Below, piece after piece: positions 49,053 through 57,016 of a stretch of DNA of 64,000 nucleotides; positions within the stretch are counted from its first letter, which is position 1; each line of letters opens with the position of its first letter. The notes beneath the pieces are model-generated. The model worked only from the letters and a program-made list of their open reading frames with translations, was not told the origin of the DNA and did not search any database. The translations under genes were made by a program, and so were the position numbers. Origin of the DNA: a virus; IMG/VR virus record IMGVR_UViG_3300043409_002109, positions 62,001 through 126,000 of that record; one strand, given 5' to 3'.

Positions 49053-51513
49053 TATTTTCCTGTTGTTCGTTTAGAACTTTTTCAATTTTTGCAGTTTGAT
49101 TCACAAGAATACCTTCGTATTTTGTATAGCCTTTTCGAAGAATACTACCCATTCTTTTCTCTACTTCTGCATTTGCATTTTCTGGAGTTGAAACTACAGT
49201 TATAGTTTTTCCACCTGAAGAAGGAATGATCCAATTAAAGCCTTGCTTTATCATTGATCCGAATCGAATGACTACATCAGGCAAACCATCAGTATATTTT
49301 ATCTGATAGTAAAGATGATTGGTATCATTTGTACTATTAACATAATTGAAAGTTTTTTCTTCAAAAGAATAACTATGAATTAATGTTGGGATTTCAGATA
49401 CTTCTGGAAAGTAAGTGTATTCTTTTCCCCAATGATCGGCTGGATCTGCATTACTTACCCAGCTATTCAATGTTAAGAGAATCAAGTTCAAGTCTTCATT
49501 CTGAAAGCATTGCCATAATGCAGTAGTAGCTTCTCCTGCACAAACTCTAGCTGAATGAGTAAACATAGAACTAATACTTGAATAATCTATTGGATTAATT
49601 ATTAATGCAGCTGTATGTGGATGCAATTTAATTGTTCTTAATGCATTCTTATCAACATTTCTCTCTTCTGGACGAACGCCAAAGATTGTATATTTTTCCG
49701 CAGGAAATAATTCAATAGTTGGGCTATCTCCTGGAACAACCATAGAGACTTTGAAAAGGTATGGACCTCCGACTCTAGAGCCCCACTTAGTTTCCCACTC
49801 TGGGTCTCTTGCTCCTACTCTAATCTTATTAGGCCGAATTGTCCTAGCAATAACTTGATGAAGGAACCAGTTGCTGTTCAAAGAGCATTCTTTATTTTTA
49901 GAAACACTTTCAATTGCACCAGAGACTTTATTCTTATAAAGAACATCAAGAACTATCCAGTTCTGGCGTAACCAAATCTGTTGAATATTAGGTAAGGTTT
50001 CAATACCCAATTCTTTAAGAATATCATCTTGTGAAACTGCAGATTTTAGAGCTAATTCATTCAGAATATCAAAATCTTTTTTAACTTGATCTAATTTTTT
50101 CTGCTGAGCATCTAAAGTATTATTCCAATTTTTAATTTCTTGTTCTTTAGCTAAGAGTATTCTTTTTAGCTCCTTTAATTGATCTACGTTAGCCTGTCTA
50201 ATCGCAAGTATTTGATTGCGTTTAGACTGATGCTGCTTGTATATAGATTCAAATTCAAGAACATTTTTCTCTTTATTCTGGGCAGCATTTAAATTTCTTT
50301 TAAAATTTCTACCAGATTCTGTTCTTACTAGAAGTTTAGAAAAATTCATATTTTGCCAAGATTCACTTGGTAATATTTTTTTTTCTAAAAGAATATTCTC
50401 ATATTTTGACTGTATTTTTAGAGTGGAATTAATTTTTTCTAAGGTAGTATACCAAGATTTACCTAAGGTATTTATTTGATTAGGAAAAAATCTTTTAACT
50501 TCTTTATATCTCTCAACCAAAATAGGATGATTTTCTAAAGATGTTCTTTGTCTAGCTAAATCTTTGACTAAGATATCTAGAGCCTCGGTTAAAATAAGAT
50601 TTTCTTTCTTATCGAGGTCTGAATAAGAAGTATTAAAATGGATTAGCTGAGTTATAGAGACTTCTTCATAGGTCCCTGAAGAAGGATTTATTACTAAAAC
50701 GTTTCTTCGTATTGGGATGAACATACCAGGCTGATAATTTCCTAACGCTATCTTCTCGTTTGAAAATTCAACTTCATTTTTAGAATTAGACTTTACAAGT
50801 AAGACATTAGTTCTATGTGACGGGCCACAATTGTTTATTAGTTCTTTGAGATATTCTTTAGGAAGTAAACTGATAGGTCCATCTTCGTCTACCCAGCCTT
50901 GATATAACCCTATTTTTAACCTACGATTTTCAGCATTAAGATTTAAATTTTTATTATTAACTCTTTTTGTTGTCCAAGTATTAGGAAGTATGAAGCTCAT
51001 ATCTATTTGAGGTTCAACTAGATCGGGATATATCTCTTTAATAGAAGGTGGAATAAGATTATATTCATCGAATACTAAAGGAGTCACATATATTGTATCA
51101 GGATATGGCTGATAAGCAGATAGCTTTTGATCTGGATCCTTAGTATAAGATGAAATAGGATCATCTTCTTCTGACTGTTGTACTATCCAAAAGATACTTG
51201 AAGAACTTGAATTCTGCTTTAATTTTATATTCGACAACGAATATCTTGATCTTAAATATTCGAGATTATCTACTTTTGGGCTGCCACTAGGCTTTAGTAA
51301 TATATCTTCACTTAAAGATATAAATTTATTTTCACTTAGATTAAGTGTATATCTGGCAAGACTTTTAATTATTGGATCAAAGTCTTCATTAAAAGGATGT
51401 CCAGATCTTGTAGCGTTTGCCTGCAGTAAAGAAGGGAAAGCTAAAACAAATCGAGAAGAATGGAGCGGGCGGGATCCAAGACTAGGAAGCGCATGACGAG
51501 AAGTAGAATACAT
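49024..51513 (-). CDS. Large protein with C-terminal prokaryotic E2-like domain (829 aa)
   Basis: The C-terminal region resembles prokaryotic ubiquitin-conjugating (E2/PRTRC-B-like) domains: LFKVSMVVPGDSPTIELFP, then LHPHTAALIIN at 631-640, a Cys candidate C658 in ARVCAGEATTALW, and LLTLNSWVSNADPADHW. The HPH...C spacing is E2-like. The N-terminal 350 residues are beta-rich and unassigned; residues about 400-490 are a coiled coil (LKELKRILLAKEQEIKNW). It would take Ubl from the E1 and transfer it to a target; the N-terminal part may choose the target. Operon position strongly supports this; the fold itself is inferred. Confidence 0.65.
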   Translation of the reverse strand: MYSTSRHALPSLGSRPLHSSRFVLAFPSLLQANATRSGHPFNEDFDPIIKSLARYTLNLSENKFISLSEDILLKPSGSPKVDNLEYLRSRYSLSNIKLKQNSSSSSIFWIVQQSEEDDPISSYTKDPDQKLSAYQPYPDTIYVTPLVFDEYNLIPPSIKEIYPDLVEPQIDMSFILPNTWTTKRVNNKNLNLNAENRRLKIGLYQGWVDEDGPISLLPKEYLKELINNCGPSHRTNVLLVKSNSKNEVEFSNEKIALGNYQPGMFIPIRRNVLVINPSSGTYEEVSITQLIHFNTSYSDLDKKENLILTEALDILVKDLARQRTSLENHPILVERYKEVKRFFPNQINTLGKSWYTTLEKINSTLKIQSKYENILLEKKILPSESWQNMNFSKLLVRTESGRNFKRNLNAAQNKEKNVLEFESIYKQHQSKRNQILAIRQANVDQLKELKRILLAKEQEIKNWNNTLDAQQKKLDQVKKDFDILNELALKSAVSQDDILKELGIETLPNIQQIWLRQNWIVLDVLYKNKVSGAIESVSKNKECSLNSNWFLHQVIARTIRPNKIRVGARDPEWETKWGSRVGGPYLFKVSMVVPGDSPTIELFPAEKYTIFGVRPEERNVDKNALRTIKLHPHTAALIINPIDYSSISSMFTHSARVCAGEATTALWQCFQNEDLNLILLTLNSWVSNADPADHWGKEYTYFPEVSEIPTLIHSYSFEEKTFNYVNSTNDTNHLYYQIKYTDGLPDVVIRFGSMIKQGFNWIIPSSGGKTITVVSTPENANAEVEKRMGSILRKGYTKYEGILVNQTAKIEKVLNEQQENNESNNTGTA

Positions 51514-52028
51514 TATATTTCAAATCCTTTTAATATTATTTGTTCATCTATATTTTCGTCGATAGCATTAACTAAGAATTTGAATTGATTTTCACTGATC
51601 TTTACGTCAGGTAGAATCTCATAATTTTTTAGTAATAGCTGGATATTAGGTTCAAGTTCGCCTTGAGCTTTATATTTTAGTATCAATAGTGTTGGGTGAG
51701 GCCGAAGAGAGCTTAACTCTATTAAGAATTTCTTTCTTAGAGTTTCACGATGCGAAGGAGTTATATTATTTTGAAATAATATTTTAATTCTTTGATAAAA
51801 ATTCTTAGTTAATCCAGCCATAGCTTTTTTTCTTTGAGTTTCGTTCCACGTCTTTGTGGCTCTTGTGCTAGGATAATTTTTAGGTATAGAGAGAGAAAAC
51901 TTCTCCCTCTTTCCATATTTAAATTCTGGTAAAGTTTTATCTGGTATTAAATAAAAATTCTTGTAATCGTCATCCGTATTTTCAGTCGGTGTTATTGGAA
52001 CAAACTGAATCAATTGATTAAGACGCAT
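51513..52028 (-). CDS. Accessory protein of the Ubl operon (171 aa)
   Basis: A basic mixed protein (FSLSIPKNYPSTRATKTWN; LTKNFYQRIKILFQ) that begins 1-10 bases from both neighbours: ATG 52028 overlaps the 52018 gene end, and its stop shares a base with the E2-like start. No family was recognised. Close coupling suggests a cofactor or a target-selecting subunit of the E2-like protein. Confidence 0.55.
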   Translation of the reverse strand: MRLNQLIQFVPITPTENTDDDYKNFYLIPDKTLPEFKYGKREKFSLSIPKNYPSTRATKTWNETQRKKAMAGLTKNFYQRIKILFQNNITPSHRETLRKKFLIELSSLRPHPTLLILKYKAQGELEPNIQLLLKNYEILPDVKISENQFKFLVNAIDENIDEQIILKGFEI

Positions 52029-52623
52029 CTTTTTCCACGGCTATAAGGGCGATGACATACAATCCAACATTGGGCGCTATGTCATCAATAAATATTTGAG
52101 GATGTTTAATCATAGGTAGTAGCTCTTTGGGTAAAACTAGACATCCTATTTCAGTTAGGATTCTTTTAGTATCTAAGAGAATATCTATGATTTTTTCAAT
52201 CTCTTCATTTTTAGATTGAAGAGTTATTTCTAACTTGTAACGAATCTTATGATATTCGATCCAGAGTTTATTAAAAGTAGATACAAGATTATATTCGTAA
52301 TCAGAGAGTAATCGAAGTACTTCTGATTGAATATGAATCTTTAGCGAGTTAAGATTAGGGATTCGATTTGTATTACGTAAACGTACTTGTACTAATCCAT
52401 TAATATAATAATTTGCTTCTATTTCAATTCCGCAACTTTTTAAGTTTATTATCTCACTAGGAGATAATCGATTATATTCATTTCTTTCTAGGAATGTTGC
52501 AGGAGATCCAGCGAATGCTAAACTTAAGCATTCTTGTGGATCCAACCTCAAAGAAATGTTGTTACTCTGGCCCTTTGTTATCAGAAGATTCGTATTTCTC
52601 ACTATCCAAGGGATAGAGTTCAT
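52018..52623 (-). CDS. Accessory protein of the Ubl operon (201 aa)
   Basis: Probable start ATG 52623 (MNSIPWIVRNTNLLIT); an ATG at 52653 lies in the previous gene. The middle is a helix/coiled-coil region (ILLDTKRILTEIG), and the N-terminal half is beta-rich (ISLRLDPQECLSLAFAG). It overlaps the next gene by 11 bases. Function is unknown; operon context links it to Ubl conjugation. Confidence 0.5.
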   Translation of the reverse strand: MNSIPWIVRNTNLLITKGQSNNISLRLDPQECLSLAFAGSPATFLERNEYNRLSPSEIINLKSCGIEIEANYYINGLVQVRLRNTNRIPNLNSLKIHIQSEVLRLLSDYEYNLVSTFNKLWIEYHKIRYKLEITLQSKNEEIEKIIDILLDTKRILTEIGCLVLPKELLPMIKHPQIFIDDIAPNVGLYVIALIAVEKDAS

Positions 52624-52774
52624 TTTGAATCTCCATGATAAAAGATGGAGCATCTTTTATGTCATAGACTAATAAAGGAAAGCCACACTCTTCACACAAT
52701 AGTCTTTCTGGTAGAATTTCTAATGCTTGAGCATAACCGCAGTTATCTAGATCTATACAATAAACTTGATATAA
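52562..52774 (-). CDS. Small Cys-motif protein at the head of the Ubl operon (70 aa)
   Basis: Probable start ATG 52774 (MLYQVYCIDLDNCGYAQAL). Cys residues lie in YCIDLDNCG and LLCEECGFPLL, so a zinc knuckle is possible. It overlaps the next gene by 62 bases, an extensive overlap. A structural hairpin lies just upstream. It could be the first gene of the Ubl operon. Confidence 0.5.
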   Translation of the reverse strand, partial: LYQVYCIDLDNCGYAQALEILPERLLCEECGFPLLVYDIKDAPSFIMEIQNELYPLDSEKYESSDNKGPE

Positions 52775-52795
52775 CATCTTTTGACCTAACCAGCA

Positions 52796-52812
52796 GGGCG
52801 GCATAGCCGCCC
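52796..52812 (-). terminator. Hairpin before the Ubl operon
   Basis: GGGCGGC-TAT-GCCGCCC on the - strand. It lies between the 64-aa gene and the first Ubl-operon gene. The following bases are not T-rich (TGCTGGTTAGG), so it could be an attenuator or processing hairpin rather than a full terminator. Confidence 0.55.
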
Positions 52813-52828
52813 AACAGAGACAAAATCT

Positions 52829-53023
52829 TTAATCTTCATAACGGGTAGGAGTATCCATCCGAAGGATGGCGCGAGTAAGATAAGTATTATTTACTCCCTC
52901 TGCTCGAAGAGCGCGTCTAGCGTTGCGTGCTTCATCACGAGTAGACCAACGGCTATGCACCTTGGTGGTACTGGTCCAGACTGTGTATATGTAGAGCGGA
53001 ATAGTGTTCATTTCGATAATCAT
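52829..53023 (-). CDS. Small basic protein (64 aa)
   Basis: An AAGGAAC site precedes ATG 53023. The product is a strand (LYIYTVWTSTTKVHSRW) plus a basic helix (RDEARNARRALRAEGV), a pattern like small phage SPOR/APOBEC-independent RNA-binding proteins. It lies 8 bases from the Lon-like stop. Function is unknown. Confidence 0.5.
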   Translation of the reverse strand: MIIEMNTIPLYIYTVWTSTTKVHSRWSTRDEARNARRALRAEGVNNTYLTRAILRMDTPTRYED

Positions 53024-53031
53024 TTGTTCCT

Positions 53032-54768
53032 TTATCTACAGAAACCTATAGAAGGTTTATGTAGAATATTTTGTTTGAAAACTGTATCAATAAATTCTTT
53101 ATTGATAGTTTGATTTGTTTTTTCATAAGCGTAGATGTTTGTAGCAGCTACTCTTAAGAGTCTTCGGACGCGCTGTTCGATCTGTCGAACTTGTTTTATT
53201 TTGGCAAGCTCAGAGAAAGCTTCGTCGGTCCATTCAATTGGTAATGTTTTAATATTGTAGTCAAGAACTATCTTGGGCAGAAGATAATCATTTAAGATTT
53301 TATGACGTTCTTCATATTCATATTCTCTAAATCGAATGAACTCTAATCTGTCTTTAAGAGCTTCAGGTATTCTATCTTCATAGTTTACTGTAGCAACGAA
53401 TAGAATCTTGCTAAGATCTACCTCTAACTCTATATAGCGATCGATAAATTCTTTATTTTGAGAGTTATCTAATGCGCTTAAAAGAGCTGATGCGGCTGAA
53501 CCTCTATGAGTATCAAGTTTATCTAGTTCATCCAAGAGTATACAAGGATTCATTGATCCAGCATTGCAAAGAGCATTGATAATTCTTCCGCATTTACTAC
53601 TGATGTATGTTCTTCTGTGACCTACTATATCGGCTTCATCACCGATACCTCCTAAGCTGACGGTCTGGAAGGACCGTCCAGAAGCTTCTGCTAAGGTCCT
53701 AGCTATACTGGATTTACCTGTTCCTGGAGGTCCAGATAAGCAGATAATAGCTCCTGAACTATTACCTTTAATCTTTTCTATGCACATATGTTCAATCAGA
53801 TAATCTTTTACATCATCTAGACCATAGTGGCTTCTGTTAAGATCTTCTCTTAATGCTTTTAGAGAGAAATCTCTTTCTGAACTTTTGCCCCATGGGATTT
53901 TGAATACCCAGCTAAGATAATCTTTTAGCATAGATGCTTCGGTTGAATTTCCTGGCATCGAATCTAATCTACTTATTTCCTCAGAAATTTTTGGGCGATG
54001 CATCTCTGGGAAAGCTGTTATATCCAATCTTTCTTTATAAGAAAGATTCTTAGAAGAAGATGTATTACGCTCTTGTTTCTCTATCTTAGAATTAGTAGCA
54101 GGTGATTTCTTTTTGTGTTTTCTTTCCATAACAAGATCACTAATTTGAGTAGTGGTCATAAGCCATCTTTCTAAATTAGATTCTTCTTGAAGATACTTAA
54201 TTCTAGATTCTTTTTCAGAGAAAACATAATCTGCCATATAATCCATACGACGGAATAAGTTTACTTCTTCTGTTAAGAGATTACATAAAGTCTGTTCAAA
54301 TATATCAGAGTTTTTAGAGATGACTTTAGATAGAGCTTCAATATCTGCATAGATACCATGTTCATCATCTTCTAACTCTTCTATATAAAATTGAGTAGTA
54401 CAATAGATTCTAGAGAGTCCATCAGTATCTATATCTAAAATAACATCTTCAGTAACGAATGCGCGTCCTTCAATTTTAATTGTATATAAAGACATCTCAT
54501 CATTGATATCTTCAGGCTCTGTTATAGAGCCTAATAATCCTATGTCATATACATTATCTAGATACTCTCCAAGATCTTCCATCATTAGAGATGTGTCTCT
54601 AGTTTTGGGTATAGCAAAGAGAATGCGACGTTTAATTTGATCTCTTCCTAAAGAAAATTCTACAGGAGAAAAATACTTTAGACGTTCATTCGAAATTAAT
54701 AAGTGAATTACTTGTCCAGGGATAGGTATGTCATCATTTAATTCTAATACGTAAACGGGATAGTTCAT
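53032..54768 (-). CDS. Lon-like AAA+ ATPase lacking the protease domain
   Basis: Residues 1-215 look like a Lon substrate-binding N-domain with a coiled coil. Residues 283-345 match Lon's linker (YLSWVFKIPWGK; HYGLDDVKDYLIEH). The AAA+ domain has Walker A GPPGTGKSS (346-353), SLGGIGDEADIVGHRRTY and Walker B CILLDELDK (409-417). The sequence ends after the small alpha domain (RQIEQRVRRLLRV), so the Ser-Lys protease domain is absent at 578 residues, while complete Lon is about 780-800. It is probably an ATP-driven unfoldase that may trap, remodel or protect proteins, or work with the ClpP-like protein. Confidence 0.9.
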   Translation of the reverse strand: MNYPVYVLELNDDIPIPGQVIHLLISNERLKYFSPVEFSLGRDQIKRRILFAIPKTRDTSLMMEDLGEYLDNVYDIGLLGSITEPEDINDEMSLYTIKIEGRAFVTEDVILDIDTDGLSRIYCTTQFYIEELEDDEHGIYADIEALSKVISKNSDIFEQTLCNLLTEEVNLFRRMDYMADYVFSEKESRIKYLQEESNLERWLMTTTQISDLVMERKHKKKSPATNSKIEKQERNTSSSKNLSYKERLDITAFPEMHRPKISEEISRLDSMPGNSTEASMLKDYLSWVFKIPWGKSSERDFSLKALREDLNRSHYGLDDVKDYLIEHMCIEKIKGNSSGAIICLSGPPGTGKSSIARTLAEASGRSFQTVSLGGIGDEADIVGHRRTYISSKCGRIINALCNAGSMNPCILLDELDKLDTHRGSAASALLSALDNSQNKEFIDRYIELEVDLSKILFVATVNYEDRIPEALKDRLEFIRFREYEYEERHKILNDYLLPKIVLDYNIKTLPIEWTDEAFSELAKIKQVRQIEQRVRRLLRVAATNIYAYEKTNQTINKEFIDTVFKQNILHKPSIGFCR

Positions 54769-54781
54769 TGTTTTCCTAATA

Positions 54782-54806
54782 CAAGAGGCGCCTTAGGCGC
54801 CTCTTG
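54782..54806 (-). terminator. Hairpin terminator upstream of the Lon-like gene
   Basis: CAAGAGGCGCC-TAA-GGCGCCTCTTG on the - strand is an 11-bp perfect stem following the stop of the 92-aa membrane gene, and ends TATTAGG. It separates the two genes. Confidence 0.75.
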
Positions 54807-54818
54807 CTATCTCTGAAA

Positions 54819-55097
54819 TTATTTTTCAGGAAGTCTATTTAAAGTTTTTGACCATATAGTTTGAAGATCATTTTCTAATTCAGTTATTTTTTCTTCTAAG
54901 TATTCAATTCTAGAATCTTTTTCAGCAAGAATGTATTTAGTTATTGCTTTTTCTTGTTGTAATAGTAATTCGGCAGGATGAAGTGGCCAAGCTTTATTTC
55001 TAATATAGAAAGATATTGTTTGTACTAGAAAATATACTACGAATCCAAGCTGATAAAGACCTAGACAACAAAGAAAATTAATTGCTATTGTCTGCAT
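54819..55097 (-). CDS. Membrane protein with C-terminal coiled coil (92 aa)
   Basis: An N-terminal membrane segment (AINFLCCLGLYQLGFVVYFLV) is followed by a coiled coil (AEKDSRIEYLEEKITELEND). The coiled-coil DNA resembles a segment of the Lon-like gene at 54181-54240 (SEKESRIKYLQEESNLE). The type II-like layout is seen in spanins and in small membrane scaffold proteins. No lysis genes are adjacent. Confidence 0.6.
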   Translation of the reverse strand: MQTIAINFLCCLGLYQLGFVVYFLVQTISFYIRNKAWPLHPAELLLQQEKAITKYILAEKDSRIEYLEEKITELENDLQTIWSKTLNRLPEK

Positions 55098-55314
55098 TAA
55101 TAATCTCTGAGTCTATTGATTCTACTTCTATTTTCTTTAAAGTAGTTTCTCTGTTTTTCTTTTCTTTAATTAGTTGTTTAGGTGTTTTAAGATTTAGTAA
55201 TTCATTTTCTAAATCTTGTAAGCGCCTAATTAAAATAGAGCGTTCATTTTCTAGGGCATAAATCTTAGCATTAGCTGTTTTTACTTTACGCTCTAATTCT
55301 ATTATGGTCGTCAT
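55078..55314 (-). CDS. Coiled-coil protein (78 aa)
   Basis: Likely start ATG 55314 (MTTIIELERKVKTANAKIYAL); an ATG at 55410 would overlap the previous gene by 124 bases. The protein is a heptad coiled coil (ALENERSILIRRLQDLENELL) followed by a basic, then acidic tail. It overlaps the downstream membrane gene by 20 bases. Function is unknown. Confidence 0.5.
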   Translation of the reverse strand: MTTIIELERKVKTANAKIYALENERSILIRRLQDLENELLNLKTPKQLIKEKKNRETTLKKIEVESIDSEIINADNSN

Positions 55315-55558
55315 TATGGATCCAAATGATGTTGTTTTGTAAGCCATAAGATTCCATTTCTTTTTGGGAAACTTTATAAGCTTGTAGAGGAAGTCCACTA
55401 TAATATTCACATCTTTCTCCTAGCAGGATACCTTGTGAATTAATTATTGGAGTCATGATTGGGTAATAAAATCCTTTAGCACCTTTTAACGAGGTATAAA
55501 AGGATTCAATTGAAAAAAAGGTATAGAAAGATTGAGCTAAAGCGAATTCCAAAGGCAT
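55286..55558 (-). CDS. Hypothetical protein (90 aa)
   Basis: The N-terminus is aromatic and hydrophobic (FALAQSFYTFFSIESFYTSL), then GKGFYYPIMTPIINS-like strand and a Lys/Gln helical end. No family was recognised. The 3' end overlaps the coiled-coil gene start. Confidence 0.4.
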   Translation of the reverse strand: MPLEFALAQSFYTFFSIESFYTSLKGAKGFYYPIMTPIINSQGILLGERCEYYSGLPLQAYKVSQKEMESYGLQNNIIWIHNDDHNRIRA

Positions 55559-55565
55559 GTTATTC

Positions 55566-55925
55566 CTATGTTAACAAATGGATAAAATATAACAAGAAGA
55601 TTAAATGTAAAGTTTGATCAAGAGCTTGTATTAAAATTACTTTATTAAAATTCTGATCTATTCTGGCACGTTGAATTTCCCAAGAGGAAAGTGAATCTGA
55701 AAGTATGTGAAACATAGTTATAAGTATAGTATAGTCAATGATATTAAGAAAATTAAAATTGACTACAGGATACAAAGTTAAACCTGTAACAAGAGTCAAT
55801 GTATAAATCATATGATGTTTAAACATTTCAGAATGTTTCCACCATTTATCTTTAAGCATTATGTTTGTTTGGAATAAAAAGTCTCCAATTAAATGAAGAA
55901 TTAGAAGGTATGATATCAGCTGCAT
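55566..55925 (-). CDS. DUF3307-like membrane protein (119 aa)
   Basis: Three to four hydrophobic segments with the family pattern: LHLIGDFLFQTNIM, KHHMIYTLTLV, MFHILSDSLSSW and LIQALDQTLHLIF. The DxxQ and H..D/DQ..H residues match DUF3307, a small family of unknown function in phages and bacteria. It probably sits in the inner membrane. No strong ribosome site was found. Confidence 0.65.
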   Translation of the reverse strand: MQLISYLLILHLIGDFLFQTNIMLKDKWWKHSEMFKHHMIYTLTLVTGLTLYPVVNFNFLNIIDYTILITMFHILSDSLSSWEIQRARIDQNFNKVILIQALDQTLHLIFLLYFIHLLT

Positions 55926-55980
55926 ATGGTGATCTTTAAAGAATATTATTATTTAGAGATTAAATAAGATTCGTATATTA

Positions 55981-56007
55981 TAGAGATACTCCTAAGGAGT
56001 ATCTCTA
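55981..56007 (-). terminator. Hairpin terminator
   Basis: TAGAGATACTCC-TTA-GGAGTATCTCTA on the - strand is a 12-bp perfect stem, placed just after the stop of the 108-aa gene. The following bases (TAATATACG) are not strongly T-rich. Confidence 0.7.
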
Positions 56008-56012
56008 TATAT

Positions 56013-56339
56013 TTAATAACTAGCTGATTCGGTAAGTATTGGAAAATCTTCGAAGATGTTTTTAACTAAATTTCTAATACTTTCATTTGTAGAGTCGCTT
56101 CTATCGATTTCTAAGTAAATTCTTTGTAGAGAATTTAGAGAAACCTGTAAGATACCCGCTAGTCGGCTGTCAGTAGCGCCATGGCCGTCTGCGATATAAC
56201 CAAGTCTATTCATTAGGATTCCAAGAATATCACATGGTTGGTAATTATAATCCCATACTCTAAACTTCAGACTTGATTTGGCTTTGACATCGAACTCATC
56301 GAAAAGACCGAGAAAGGTAATACGTGCTAGATTGCTCAT
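56013..56339 (-). CDS. Hypothetical protein (108 aa)
   Basis: An AGGAAAATTTA site precedes ATG 56339. The protein is mixed (ITFLGLFDEFDVKAKSSLKF; ILQVSLNSLQRIYLEIDRS). The AGILQVSLNSLQRI portion weakly recalls a helix-turn-helix. It stands alone between two hairpins, so it forms a monocistronic unit. Function is unknown. Confidence 0.5.
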   Translation of the reverse strand: MSNLARITFLGLFDEFDVKAKSSLKFRVWDYNYQPCDILGILMNRLGYIADGHGATDSRLAGILQVSLNSLQRIYLEIDRSDSTNESIRNLVKNIFEDFPILTESASY

Positions 56340-56372
56340 TAAATTTTCCTATTAATTGTTATATGTATAGTA

Positions 56373-56400
56373 AGGAGTATGCCGGTAAGGGCATACTCCT
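56373..56400 (-). terminator. Hairpin upstream of the 108-aa gene
   Basis: AGGAGTATGCC-(5 nt)-GGCATACTCCT on the - strand. Followed by TACTATACATATAACAATTAATAGG before the gene start. It marks the end of the non-coding stretch and may end a short non-coding transcript. Confidence 0.6.
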
Positions 56401-56988
56401 AAATATCTTTCTATTTTTTCCATAAGATGAAACTTATAGTATGCGATAGTTTTGATACTGCCAACAAATTAGGCTGATCTTTATTGCATAGAAACATATT
56501 ATATTTTGCTGATTGGTTTCACGCCTTAGCTCGCAAAGAATCTAAGTGAGTACGTTCTTTTCACGTATGCTAGTAGTTAATGTCTAGACTGACAGACTTT
56601 TTATCGAGTAATCTATTATCTTTTAAGTTTTTGTCTTTATATTTATATTTAAATTGATGTTTATTGATATTGTTTTCGATTCAGACAGATATTACTATCC
56701 TCTATATCTACTATCGCACGTATAACAACTTTTTAGATTTTTTCTATTGATTACTAACTTATATTTTCGAAGACAACCTCTATCTAGCAATTTTTTGGAT
56801 TCAATTTCATCTCTTAATCTTTGACTCATTTATTTATTACGTAGAAAATCATTTCTATAGGCAACAAATCATTATTGGCAGATCCCTTTAATGCAATTGT
56901 TGTTTGATCCTATAGTCTACATAACAAATTTATTTATCTCGGAGAGGTTTACTTTCTCTTCTTCGGGTGCCAGCTCGCCAAAGCGAAA
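56401..56988. other. AT-rich stretch without a convincing gene
   Basis: About 590 bases with only a weak 44-codon frame. It is AT-rich with T-runs and lies between the 108-aa gene hairpin and the terminator of the 93-aa gene. No tRNA arm (GTTCRANNC) or ribozyme core was seen. It could hold a promoter for the 43-56 kb block or a small RNA. Confidence 0.5.
56695..56829 (-). CDS. Possible 44-codon ORF in the AT-rich stretch
   Basis: ATG 56829 to TAG 56695 encodes a basic peptide (LRDEIESKKLLDRGCLRKYK) ending SCYTCDSRYRG with a CxxC pair. No ribosome site was found, so it may be chance. Confidence 0.3.
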   Translation of the reverse strand: MSQRLRDEIESKKLLDRGCLRKYKLVINRKNLKSCYTCDSRYRG

Positions 56989-57005
56989 GGGCGCCATAGG
57001 CGCCC
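56989..57005 (-). terminator. Hairpin terminator after the 93-aa gene
   Basis: GGGCGCC-TAT-GGCGCCC on the - strand followed by TTTCGCTTT. It lies 11 bases after the 93-aa gene stop. The stem is identical to that of the 10.47 kb terminator. Confidence 0.8.
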
Positions 57006-57016
57006 CCCACAAAGAC

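Noticed and set aside
56340-57016. tRNA genes in the non-coding stretch
   Set aside because: No T-arm GTTCRANNC motif or cloverleaf was found on either strand.
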